From NCBI GenBank assembly GCA_019509785.1, contig JAEKLQ010000042.1, forward strand, positions 1 through 64,000: a stretch of DNA of 64,000 bases, written 5' to 3'. Shown one piece after another: positions 23,080-30,809 of the stretch (position 1 is the first letter of the stretch; every line of letters begins with the position of its first letter). Both the position numbers and the translations under genes were made by a program. The DNA comes from Fibrobacterota bacterium (GTDB lineage Bacteria; Fibrobacterota; Fibrobacteria; UBA11236). The notes beneath the pieces were generated by a model. It ran no database searches and was not told the DNA's origin. It saw only the letters and a list, made by a program, of their open reading frames with translations.

Positions 23080-23760
23080 ATGAAAACCATGGGAATGAAA
23101 GCCGGCGTAGGCGGCGCGACGGTGGGGATCTTGGGGCTGGCGATTTGCTGCTTGGCTCCGGGACTTGGCATCGCGGCAGCGGCCGGAGTAGGCGCGGGAT
23201 TGGGTTTCTGGACCGAGTCCGCCTTTGTAGGCATAGCCGTCGCGTCCCTGGGCCTTTTGGCGTTCATGGGCTATAGCAAGATGCAATCGAAATTCAAAAT
23301 GCGGCGCCAGCCGGCGTCCGCCGCGAAGACGGAAGCGTTCCCCATCGCTTGCGATCCCTCGGTCTTCCCGATGGAGAAACGGCTGGAACACGTGGAGCTT
23401 GCCAAGGACATATTGCTTCGGTGGCCCAAGAGGAAGGAAGAACTGGAGGACGGATACTTGTTCCATTACGAAGGCGACGAGGAGATGTTCCTCGCCTTGG
23501 CGCGATGGGCCGCCGACGAGCATCGCTGTTGCCCCTGGGGCGCCTATGCGATTGAGGCAGGCCCATCCGCGGCGGGGAAACCGGGCGCCATCAAACTACG
23601 CTGGGGAGGAAGCCAAGACGGCAAAGCCTTCCTTACGGACGCGCTCAAATTCATGGAGGATCTCGGAGGGGACGCGCCGCCCGAATCCATCCTCAATCCG
23701 GATCGCAAACTGACCCGCGCTTCCTTCCAAGGGAAACCCAAAGCCCGCTGCGGCTGTTGA
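23080..23760 (+). CDS. MerF/MerT-like membrane domain fused to a CC-motif soluble domain
   Basis: A 226-residue fusion. Residues 8-70 form two membrane helices, the first with the paired cysteines ICCLAPG typical of small mercury importers (MerF/MerT). Residues about 85-210 form a soluble domain with a central DEHRCCPW motif, found also in standalone uncharacterised proteins. The last residues CGC add another cysteine pair. ATG follows AAGGAGCG. Controlled by a MerR-type promoter, so a thiol-reactive metal or metalloid is the likely inducer; no reductase gene (merA) is nearby, so the soluble domain may act as the acceptor. Confidence 0.78.
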   Translation: MKTMGMKAGVGGATVGILGLAICCLAPGLGIAAAAGVGAGLGFWTESAFVGIAVASLGLLAFMGYSKMQSKFKMRRQPASAAKTEAFPIACDPSVFPMEKRLEHVELAKDILLRWPKRKEELEDGYLFHYEGDEEMFLALARWAADEHRCCPWGAYAIEAGPSAAGKPGAIKLRWGGSQDGKAFLTDALKFMEDLGGDAPPESILNPDRKLTRASFQGKPKARCGC

Positions 23761-23796
23761 AAGGAAGGAATGCGCGAAGGCCGCCGGCCCCGAACC

Positions 23797-24339
23797 TTAG
23801 GGCGAAGGGCGAATCCGGCCGATTGGCAGGGGCCGCGATTTGCGGCCCGACAAGGAATAACCCTCGCGTCGCCACGGGAAGATTCCGCGTGCGCTAGCGT
23901 TCCGCCTTGCGGACTGAGCCTGGAGGTTTCCGCGCAGTCCGGTAGGATGCCTGGCTTTATCCTGCTCCCCGCATTCCCCCCAGTAGGCGGTCGAATCGAA
24001 GACCTCGAACCGATCATAATAGGCCACGCCCTTTTCGCTCCCGGTGATGACGATGGCTCCGGAATTGGGCATGTATTGGATGGCATTCATGCCGTTCATG
24101 GGCGTGGTGATGGAGTCTTTCACGATCGCGAAGGCGAAGCCGCTTTTACCGTCGAGGGAGCAGTAATACCCGCTGTCGCCGGTGATGCGGAGATAGCGGG
24201 CGTAGTCGGCATCGGGATTTTGCGTCCAGGCCCAATAGCCTCGGGGGATATAGCCGGACGACGCGGCGCGGGAGGAATGGGCGAGGGCCAGGATGCAGAG
24301 CGAGGCGATCAGGCGGCCGAGTGAGATTTGGTTTCGCAT
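23797..24339 (-). CDS. secreted protein of unknown function
   Basis: A 180-residue protein with a signal peptide (about 1-27, LCILALAHSSRA) and an aromatic-rich mature part (YIPRGYWAWTQNPDADYARYL). ATG 24339 is preceded by GGAAGGAAC; the open frame upstream is not supported. After about residue 125 the composition becomes arginine-rich and low-complexity (QSARRNASARG), which looks like out-of-frame reading, so the gene may carry a frameshift near its end. No family recognised. Confidence 0.6.
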   Translation of the reverse strand: MRNQISLGRLIASLCILALAHSSRAASSGYIPRGYWAWTQNPDADYARYLRITGDSGYYCSLDGKSGFAFAIVKDSITTPMNGMNAIQYMPNSGAIVITGSEKGVAYYDRFEVFDSTAYWGECGEQDKARHPTGLRGNLQAQSARRNASARGIFPWRREGYSLSGRKSRPLPIGRIRPSP

Positions 24340-24463
24340 ACTGTTCCTTCCAGAGCTCCGACGCGGCTTCATGGTTCGACGCAAGGACATCCCATAAGGT
24401 AATCGAACCTGATTCCCCAGGGGCGTTGCCGGCGCAGGCCACGCCCGGCGGGGCCGAAGCGAG

Positions 24464-24690
24464 TTGGACGCCATTGCCAAGGAAAACCTGGTCGAGATCC
24501 GGAAATTGGATTGTTATAAATGCCTGCTGAATTACGTGGAGACGGAAAATGGGCTTAGCGTCCTGGAGGCTTATGAAAGGCCGGAGGAAATCAAGGGCCT
24601 GGGCATAACGGCCCGATACCGGATCGCCATCCTCATCCCTCCGGAAAGGCTCGACGCTTACAAATTCTTAGAGAACGTATACCGGAACAA
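24464..24690 (+). pseudogene. fragment of a STAS/SpoIIAA-like-type small protein
   Basis: An open frame of 93 codons (to 24745) with no ATG and no ribosome site; the first possible start is a TTG. The first 75 residues look like real protein (LGITARYRIAILIPPERL, YKFLENVYRN), resembling the end of a small-protein family whose members continue with an arginine-glycine strand. After residue about 75 the frame runs into the antisense of the GH8 gene and becomes low-complexity. I read it as a remnant cut at both ends. Confidence 0.4.
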
Positions 24691-27105
24691 CACCGCCGCC
24701 GCGCTCTTCCCGCCCTCCGCTTCCGCCAGCACGATGCCTCTGTAGGCCGCCGGCGCCGTCCACGCCGCGATGCCGTACGCATCCGCGCGGGAACGGCCAA
24801 GCACCTTTCCATCCAAGCCCAGCCAGCGCACCTGCATGGAAGGGGTGGTCCGAAACTCCAGCCGGCTCCCGTGGCGAATCAACCGCGGGCCCTGGAACCG
24901 GGCGGGCCGGGGCTGAACGCTGATGGGCGGATCGCCCGTGCGGGGAACGGCCGGGGCCGGCGCGGCGTACATGCTGGCCATGTCTCCGCCGACCAGGAAT
25001 TCGTCCAGGGTGACGGAACCGGTGAGTGCCTTGGGGTTCTTGTCATATTGGATGTGCCAGCGGAAGGCCTCGCCCTTGGACGGGTCGGCGGCGCCGGAGC
25101 GGGTTCCCAACCGGCCGTGGAAATCCTTCAGGTTGTGTTCGTAAACCTTCCACGTGGTCCCTAAGGTGTCGAGGACCCCGAAGTAGTTGTCATCGCCGAT
25201 ATCCGATTGCACCAGATGGAAATCGATCACCGTGGGCTGGGCGGCCTTGGCCCGGTAACGCACCTTGTCCACGAATGCGAGGCCCGGCCATCCGCCCTTG
25301 CTCCATTCCAATCCGCAATACTGGTAGCCGCCCGTGCCGAGATCGAAACTCCAGGTCAGCACGCGCTCGTTGGCCGGACCCGAAGGCGCCAGCGGCCCCA
25401 ACTTGGCGGTCCCGCCCGCATGGGCGTTGTCGAAGGGACCCCAAGCGCCGAGATTGGGCGACAGGGTGGGCGCGGAAAAATCATCGATCATGAGCCAGGC
25501 GTTATCCACGCGCAGATCCCGTTGATGCGAGAGCCAGACCCAGTGGACATCGTCCGGTTTCCCGGGGAGGCTCGCGATCACCTCGCACCAGCCCTGCGGG
25601 AAGGGCTTGCCGGCCGCGTCCATGCCGTTCCAATCCAGGGAAATGCTATCGCTGCGATCCGAGTAGGACCATTCCGTGTTGCTGGGGTAATGTCGGATGG
25701 CCACTTTCCAGCTGGCGCGCTTGTTCAGGCCGGCCGCGATATGCAGGGGGCCGATTTGGAAATCGAGGACTTCGGGAGAAACCGTGGGCGCGGTTTTCCA
25801 GGCCAGGGGAAGATTGGGAAGCGGGTCGTCCAGATCGTCCCATATGTTGGAGAAGCGCCCGGCCATTACGGCCCCGCCGAACCAGGCCAGGAATTGTTCG
25901 AAGTAGCCTTCGTTGGGCGTGGAGCCGGTACGATCGGGAATAGCCAGGTCGGCCGGAAGCCCCCAGGTATCGGCGCCATCCGGGAGGAAGGCGAGCAGCG
26001 CCTCGGACCAGGGTTTCGCGGCGTCCGGGCCCAGGGAGGAGAAGGCCGCGCAGCTCCACATGCCGACGGTCAACTCGCTGTATTCACGGCGAGAACGCTT
26101 TTGCCCATCCCCCAGGCTGAAGGTATCGGTAACCGGCAGTATCAGACCGTCCATGGTATAGAAGTTCGCGCGCTCGGGTGATTGGATGAATGCGGCCGCC
26201 GCATCCAGCCAGCGCTTGGCGCGCGGCTCGCCGAACCACAACCAGTCCAGGGCCAACCGCCATTGCACGCGGATGCCGTCCTTATAGCAAGCCTGCCCTT
26301 TGCGGAAGGCGTTGTAGCCGAGCGAACCGTCGAAGAAGGCGCCGGTGGGCACCATCCAGTCCGGGAGGAGGCCCTTGTCGGCGCCGGGGCTGGCGAAGAG
26401 GGTGAGGTAGCATTGATCGATCAGGCCCTTCCAGTTATGGGCCGGATCGACCTTGGCGAAAATGCGGTAGCTGGCGGGCGAGAAATAACCCGGATTGACG
26501 AAGTCCTTCCCGCCCCAGCCGCCGCCGGGAGCCAGGTAGCGGCCGTCCGCCACGGCGGAACCCCAGATGGAATTGATGATCTCCAAGGCCCGGGTCCGGT
26601 AAGCCGCGCCCTTGGGGCCGGTATGCGGTTGCCATACGCCTTTGCGCGAGAGCGAATCGGCGAAGAGGAGCATGAGGGCGATGTCCTCGTCGGCGTCGGT
26701 GGCCATTCCCGAACCGATGACGCCGCCCTTGGCGCCGACGCGCCAGTCGTAGCATTTGGATCCCGTGTTCCACATGGCGGTTTCGGCCGCGTCCCAGATC
26801 CGGTTGAAGGTCGCTTGGTCGTTGGAGTAGAGAGACGTGATCATCCCGTAGGATTCAGCCTCGGAGACGGCATCGCCCGGCTCCTCGGAATTGGGGCGAT
26901 GGACCAGGCCGTCCGTATAGGGATCGATATTGCGCTTGATCATGCCGCGATGGGTGCGGGTCAGGGCGGAATCCAGGCGGGCGTCGGCGATGCGGGGCAA
27001 TTGGCTGACGGTGGGGCCGAAAGCGGATGCGGCCTGGGCAAAAGCAATCAAGGCCAGGGATAGCCCGGGCGCCAGGGATAGTCTCATGGGTGGATTAGTG
27101 GGCAT
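24658..27105 (-). CDS. glycoside hydrolase family 8 enzyme, secreted
   Basis: An 815-residue exported enzyme. The signal peptide ends near residue 29 (QAASAFG). The GH8 domain (about 35-420) has the catalytic acid in SEAESYGM (Glu82) and the aspartate-rich ATDADEDIALML motif; family members hydrolyse cellulose, xylan, lichenan or chitosan. Residues about 520-730 look like a carbohydrate-binding beta-sandwich (LTWSFDLGTGGYQYCGLEW). The C-terminus (MQVRWLGLDGKVLGR, YRGIVLAEAEGG) resembles a Por/T9SS sorting domain. ATG 27105 or 27087; neither has a ribosome site. Only 49 bases separate it from the divergent lipoprotein gene. Confidence 0.9.
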   Translation of the reverse strand: MPTNPPMRLSLAPGLSLALIAFAQAASAFGPTVSQLPRIADARLDSALTRTHRGMIKRNIDPYTDGLVHRPNSEEPGDAVSEAESYGMITSLYSNDQATFNRIWDAAETAMWNTGSKCYDWRVGAKGGVIGSGMATDADEDIALMLLFADSLSRKGVWQPHTGPKGAAYRTRALEIINSIWGSAVADGRYLAPGGGWGGKDFVNPGYFSPASYRIFAKVDPAHNWKGLIDQCYLTLFASPGADKGLLPDWMVPTGAFFDGSLGYNAFRKGQACYKDGIRVQWRLALDWLWFGEPRAKRWLDAAAAFIQSPERANFYTMDGLILPVTDTFSLGDGQKRSRREYSELTVGMWSCAAFSSLGPDAAKPWSEALLAFLPDGADTWGLPADLAIPDRTGSTPNEGYFEQFLAWFGGAVMAGRFSNIWDDLDDPLPNLPLAWKTAPTVSPEVLDFQIGPLHIAAGLNKRASWKVAIRHYPSNTEWSYSDRSDSISLDWNGMDAAGKPFPQGWCEVIASLPGKPDDVHWVWLSHQRDLRVDNAWLMIDDFSAPTLSPNLGAWGPFDNAHAGGTAKLGPLAPSGPANERVLTWSFDLGTGGYQYCGLEWSKGGWPGLAFVDKVRYRAKAAQPTVIDFHLVQSDIGDDNYFGVLDTLGTTWKVYEHNLKDFHGRLGTRSGAADPSKGEAFRWHIQYDKNPKALTGSVTLDEFLVGGDMASMYAAPAPAVPRTGDPPISVQPRPARFQGPRLIRHGSRLEFRTTPSMQVRWLGLDGKVLGRSRADAYGIAAWTAPAAYRGIVLAEAEGGKSAAAVLFRYTFSKNL

Positions 27106-27154
27106 CTGGGCGGCCCGGTTTCGGGATTTCCAAGGAAATGCCTACTTTTGCACC

Positions 27155-27709
27155 ATGAAAATCCTCTTGATGCTCATTCCGGCGACCTTCCTCCTGGCTT
27201 GCGCCTCCGCCGTCATTAAAGAACCCGTACAGGTTTCCCAAGGGATCACCCTTATGGAAGGCTATCCCGGCGGAAGGCTTACCTTCGCGCAGGACGAAAT
27301 GAAAGAGGCCAAGGAAAAGGAAGGGAAAAAGCTCCTGGATTACGTGAATCCGAATTACCGGGATACGAGCCTCAATATCTACGCGGGTACGAAGGTCCGG
27401 CGGCTCTATTTCGATAATGGCCGCGGCAGCCAGGTTTACCTCATGAAAATCCTGCGCAATGGCTCGGTGGTCCAGGAATGCGACGAGCCGGAATTCGCCG
27501 AATCCAAATCCGGAGGCGGAGGCACCTTCATTCCAGGCAAACCCGGGACGGCGGCGACGTTCATACCGGGAAGTTCGGAGGAGGTGATCAAACCCGTCCA
27601 TGATATCCGCTGCATCCTGAAAGGCAGGCAGGATACCCTCGATCTGGAATTGTTCGATGGGAACGGATTGTACGCCAAATATCGGGTCGTTGAGATGGCG
27701 GTAAAATAG
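27155..27709 (+). CDS. uncharacterised lipoprotein
   Basis: A 184-residue lipoprotein (lipobox LLAC, Cys 16). The mature part is predicted mixed alpha/beta with a lysine-rich helix (EMKEAKEKEGKK) and a glycine-rich repeat GGGGTFIPGKPGTAATFIPG in which TFIPG occurs twice. No family recognised. ATG 27155 is the natural start; the longer open frame upstream overlaps the GH8 gene on the other strand. Confidence 0.75.
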   Translation: MKILLMLIPATFLLACASAVIKEPVQVSQGITLMEGYPGGRLTFAQDEMKEAKEKEGKKLLDYVNPNYRDTSLNIYAGTKVRRLYFDNGRGSQVYLMKILRNGSVVQECDEPEFAESKSGGGGTFIPGKPGTAATFIPGSSEEVIKPVHDIRCILKGRQDTLDLELFDGNGLYAKYRVVEMAVK

Positions 27710-27744
27710 CCGTACCCGGAGACTGCCAGGGCGACCGTGCTCCT

Positions 27745-27759
27745 CTGCCAGAGTGACAA
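27745..27759. promoter_or_regulatory. upstream dyad of the cytochrome-kinase-regulator operon
   Basis: CTGCCA, GAG, TGACAA: the core GCCA and TGAC fits the form GnCA, three bases, TGnC seen upstream of nos. It ends 84 bases before the -24 element at 27843, exactly as at the nos promoter, so it is a candidate binding site for the NtrC-type protein. Confidence 0.6.
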
Positions 27760-27842
27760 TACCGACCTCCCTTCCGTCGGGAAACCCTCCTCGAATCCGT
27801 ACTTACGGGCCTTTCCGCCCCCTCCCTGATCTTCCCAGCGTG

Positions 27843-27858
27843 TGGCACCGGTGTTGCT
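27843..27858 (+). promoter_or_regulatory. sigma-54 promoter of the cytochrome-kinase-regulator operon
   Basis: TGGCAC, five bases, TTGCT: a full match to the -24/-12 consensus with GG and GC ten bases apart. It lies 82 bases before the cytochrome start and would make the NtrC-type regulator gene autoregulated. Confidence 0.85.
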
Positions 27859-27939
27859 TTCCAATCCTGGAGGGGCTTGCGGAGTTCCGCGGCCCGCATG
27901 GGGAAAATCAGGAACCGCTAGGAAAGGGTGGATACGCGT

Positions 27940-28392
27940 ATGCTAAAGAGGGGGAAGCGTTGGTTTATCCTGGCGGCGGCGGCGAGCTTGATTCCGTTGG
28001 CCTGCAACAAAAAAGAGGCCCCCGCCGGCGGAGGCTCCCAAGACGCGCCCGCGGCCCTCTCCAAAGGGGTCGGGCCCATCCAGTCGGTTTCCGTAGGCGC
28101 GGTGGACGAAGCCCTGGTCGCAAAGGGCCAGCAGATCTTCACGACTACTTGCGCGGCCTGCCATAAGCTCGATCAACGTTTGGTGGGGCCGGCCCTGGGG
28201 GGCGTGACCAAGCGCCGTTCGCCGGAATGGATCATGAACATGGTGCTCAACTCCGCCGTCATGACCCAGCAGGACGCGGATGCCAAGGCCCTGTTCGAAG
28301 AGTACAAGGTGCAGATGTTGTTACCGAGCCCGCTCAAGGAAGAAGACGCGCGGGCGGTGCTGGAGTTCCTCCGCAAGGGCGACGGGACTTGA
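27940..28392 (+). CDS. monohaem cytochrome c lipoprotein 2
   Basis: A 150-residue lipoprotein (lipobox LAC) with one haem site CAACH and the same GPALGGVTKRR and WIMNMVLN motifs as the cytochrome that heads the nos operon. The two share most of the sequence from SKGVGPIQ onward. ATG 27940 has GGAAAGGG upstream; a GTG at 27928 is also in frame. Followed after six bases by the histidine kinase, so a cytochrome and a signalling pair share one operon, which could link electron flow to gene control. Confidence 0.9.
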   Translation: MLKRGKRWFILAAAASLIPLACNKKEAPAGGGSQDAPAALSKGVGPIQSVSVGAVDEALVAKGQQIFTTTCAACHKLDQRLVGPALGGVTKRRSPEWIMNMVLNSAVMTQQDADAKALFEEYKVQMLLPSPLKEEDARAVLEFLRKGDGT

Positions 28393-28398
28393 CCAGCC

Positions 28399-29403
28399 AT
28401 GCGCGATAGGCTGCGGCGGATGCTAGGGCGGAAATTCCCCTCCATCCGCCTCAAGTTCACGTTATCCATGTCGGCAGCCATCCTGCTCTGCGGGGTCCTG
28501 GCGTTCCTGGCCGCGTGCCCCTTTCTGAGGCATGCTTCCGCCGCCGGCGACGCGCAGCAACGGTTGGTCGAGTTCCAATGCATCATCGCGGGCCTGATCC
28601 TGGTTTTGATCGGGGCGACGATCGCCGTTTCCCTGGTCTTCTCGAAATTCATCTCGAACCCCATCCACATGGCCACCCAAGGCAAAATCCTGGAGACGGA
28701 AAGGTTGGCCAGCATGGGGACCTTGGCTACGGGCCTGGCGCACGAAATCAACAACCCCATCGCGGGCATCCAGATGTGCCTGCGGCGGATCCGGAAAGGG
28801 CGCAATCTCGATCCCCGGCAGGAGGAATACCTGCTGCTGATTTCCGAAGCTACCGATCATATCAAGTGCGTGGTGCAGGATCTCCTCGCCTACGCGCAGG
28901 AGAAGGATCAGGAAAAGACGGAGACCGACCTGCGTTCCGTGCTCGCCGATGCCGCCAAGCTGGTGCAGCCCCGGCTGAACCGCAACCAAATCCTTTTGCA
29001 TTTGAGGGTGCCCTCCTTCCCCTGCGAAATCCCGGGAGTCAAATCGCGCTTGGTGCAGGTGATCGTGAACGGGATCATCAACTCCATCGACGCCATCGGC
29101 GACGACGGGAACATCTGGGTGAGCCTTCGGAAACACGCGACGGGATTTTGCATCGCGGTGGAGGACGACGGCCCCGGCATCGCGCCGGACATCGCCGCCA
29201 AAGCCTTCGAACCCTTCTTTACGACCAAGGGGAAGAAAGGCACGGGCCTGGGATTGTACGTCTCCTTCGGGATCATCCTCGCCCATCACGGGCGCATCGA
29301 GTTCCGGGCCCGTAAAGCGGGCCGGGGCGCCCTCCTCGCCGTCGAATTTCCCGACCGCCAGAGAGCCGGAGGGGCGCTTGCGCATTCTCATAGCCGAGGA
29401 TGA
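28399..29403 (+). CDS. sensor histidine kinase
   Basis: A 334-residue kinase with two membrane helices (about 22-42 and 60-82) and only about 15 periplasmic residues between them, so it probably senses in the membrane or through a partner. HisKA with phospho-His115 (GLAHEINNPIAG) and HATPase_c with N, D/G and F/G boxes (NGIINSIDAI, EDDGPGIAP, GKKGTGLGLY). It resembles NtrB/ZraS-type kinases. The end overlaps the regulator gene by 26 bases, so they form a two-component pair. Confidence 0.92.
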   Translation: MRDRLRRMLGRKFPSIRLKFTLSMSAAILLCGVLAFLAACPFLRHASAAGDAQQRLVEFQCIIAGLILVLIGATIAVSLVFSKFISNPIHMATQGKILETERLASMGTLATGLAHEINNPIAGIQMCLRRIRKGRNLDPRQEEYLLLISEATDHIKCVVQDLLAYAQEKDQEKTETDLRSVLADAAKLVQPRLNRNQILLHLRVPSFPCEIPGVKSRLVQVIVNGIINSIDAIGDDGNIWVSLRKHATGFCIAVEDDGPGIAPDIAAKAFEPFFTTKGKKGTGLGLYVSFGIILAHHGRIEFRARKAGRGALLAVEFPDRQRAGGALAHSHSRG

Positions 29404-30754
29404 GAAAAGCCTCCGCCTGGCGCTGGAGGACGAGCTGCGCGAAGCCGGCTTCAAGGTCGAGGTGGCGTCCAGCGGCGAGGAAGCGATCGCCAAGCTCGCG
29501 GCCGCGGAATACGATCTGGTGGTCTGCGATCTGATCATGGACGGGATCGGGGGTAAGGAGGTCTTGGACCACGTGAAGGCCCGCCATCCCGGCACGGCCT
29601 TCGTGCTGATGACGGCGCATGCGACCATCCAATCGGCCATCGAGATCCTGAAGCGGGGCGCGATGGATTATCTGCGCAAGCCCTTCGAGATCGAGGAACT
29701 CCTGAAAATCATCAGCCAGGTGAAGGAGACCATCCGGGTGAGGGGCAAAGCGGCCGGGAGCGCGGAGGCATGGCCGGGCTCGCGCAGCTTCGGCAACATG
29801 TTCGGCCGCTCGCGGGCCATCCGCGAAACCTTCCAGCTCGCATCCGTCGTGGCCGGCACCGACGCCGCCGTGATGATCATCGGGGAGACCGGCACGGGCA
29901 AGAACATGCTGGCGGAAGCGATCCACTACGAGAGCAACCGTCGCAACCATGCTTACATCACCGTGAGTTGCGCCGCCCTGTCGCGGGAATTGCTGGAATC
30001 GGAATTGTTCGGGCACGAGAAAGGGGCCTTCACGGGATCGGCGCGGCAAAGGAAGGGCCGTTTCGAATTGGCCCATAAAGGCACGCTATTCCTCAACGAG
30101 GTGGACGACATCCCCATGGAAACGCAAGGGAGATTGTTGAACTTCATCCAGACCGGGAAATTCGAACGCGTCGGCGGGGAAGACACCTTGCATACCGACG
30201 TGCGCATCATCGCCGCCACCAAAAAGGATCTCCTTAAGCAGGTGGAACGGGGGCTGTTCCGGCAGGATCTCTACTATCGCCTGAACGTGTTGCAGATCCG
30301 CCTGCCGCCCCTGCGCGAGCGCCCCGAAGACGTCCCCATGCTGGTCGAGTTCTTCCTGCGCAAGTATTCCCTGGACCGCAAACTGAGCGTGTCCCCGGAA
30401 ATCATGGACATCCTAAAAGGCTACCCCTGGGAAGGCAACGTTCGCGAGCTCGAGCAAGTGGTGGAGCGGCTGGTCCTTCTCAACCGGGACGGGGCCATCG
30501 ATCGCTCCGCCCTGCCCGCGGCCATCCTCGAATCGGCCGAGCATGCGCCGGGCTTCGGCTGGGGGCGCAGTTCCTTGCCCGACTATATGGACCGGATGGA
30601 AGAGTCGCTGCTGAAGGACGCGCTATGCAAGTGCGGGGGTAACAAACGCGATACGGCGGCCTTGCTGAAGATCCCCCTCCCCACCCTGAAAAGCAAGCTG
30701 GCCAAGTTCCACCTGGGCAAATCGGAGGAAGGGGATAACGGCGAAGTCCTTTGA
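29378..30754 (+). CDS. NtrC-type sigma-54 response regulator with altered Walker B
   Basis: A 458-residue regulator: receiver (1-115; phospho-Asp51, Thr79, Lys101), AAA+ domain (about 140-375) and a Fis-type DNA-binding helix pair (about 415-450). Walker A GETGTGKN (169-176), the sigma-54 contact loop GAFTGS instead of GAFTGA (216-221), and Walker B LFLNE with Asn240 in place of the usual Asp. Arg fingers in the later part look intact. The start is TTG 29378 with GGAGG five bases upstream. Likely activator of the sigma-54 promoters found in this window; whether the altered ATPase works normally is unclear. Confidence 0.92.
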   Translation: MRILIAEDEKSLRLALEDELREAGFKVEVASSGEEAIAKLAAAEYDLVVCDLIMDGIGGKEVLDHVKARHPGTAFVLMTAHATIQSAIEILKRGAMDYLRKPFEIEELLKIISQVKETIRVRGKAAGSAEAWPGSRSFGNMFGRSRAIRETFQLASVVAGTDAAVMIIGETGTGKNMLAEAIHYESNRRNHAYITVSCAALSRELLESELFGHEKGAFTGSARQRKGRFELAHKGTLFLNEVDDIPMETQGRLLNFIQTGKFERVGGEDTLHTDVRIIAATKKDLLKQVERGLFRQDLYYRLNVLQIRLPPLRERPEDVPMLVEFFLRKYSLDRKLSVSPEIMDILKGYPWEGNVRELEQVVERLVLLNRDGAIDRSALPAAILESAEHAPGFGWGRSSLPDYMDRMEESLLKDALCKCGGNKRDTAALLKIPLPTLKSKLAKFHLGKSEEGDNGEVL

Positions 30755-30809
30755 AACAATCCGTCCCCTTCGGGCATCATAAGCAGACATCCCGAAAATC
30801 GGAGGACGA

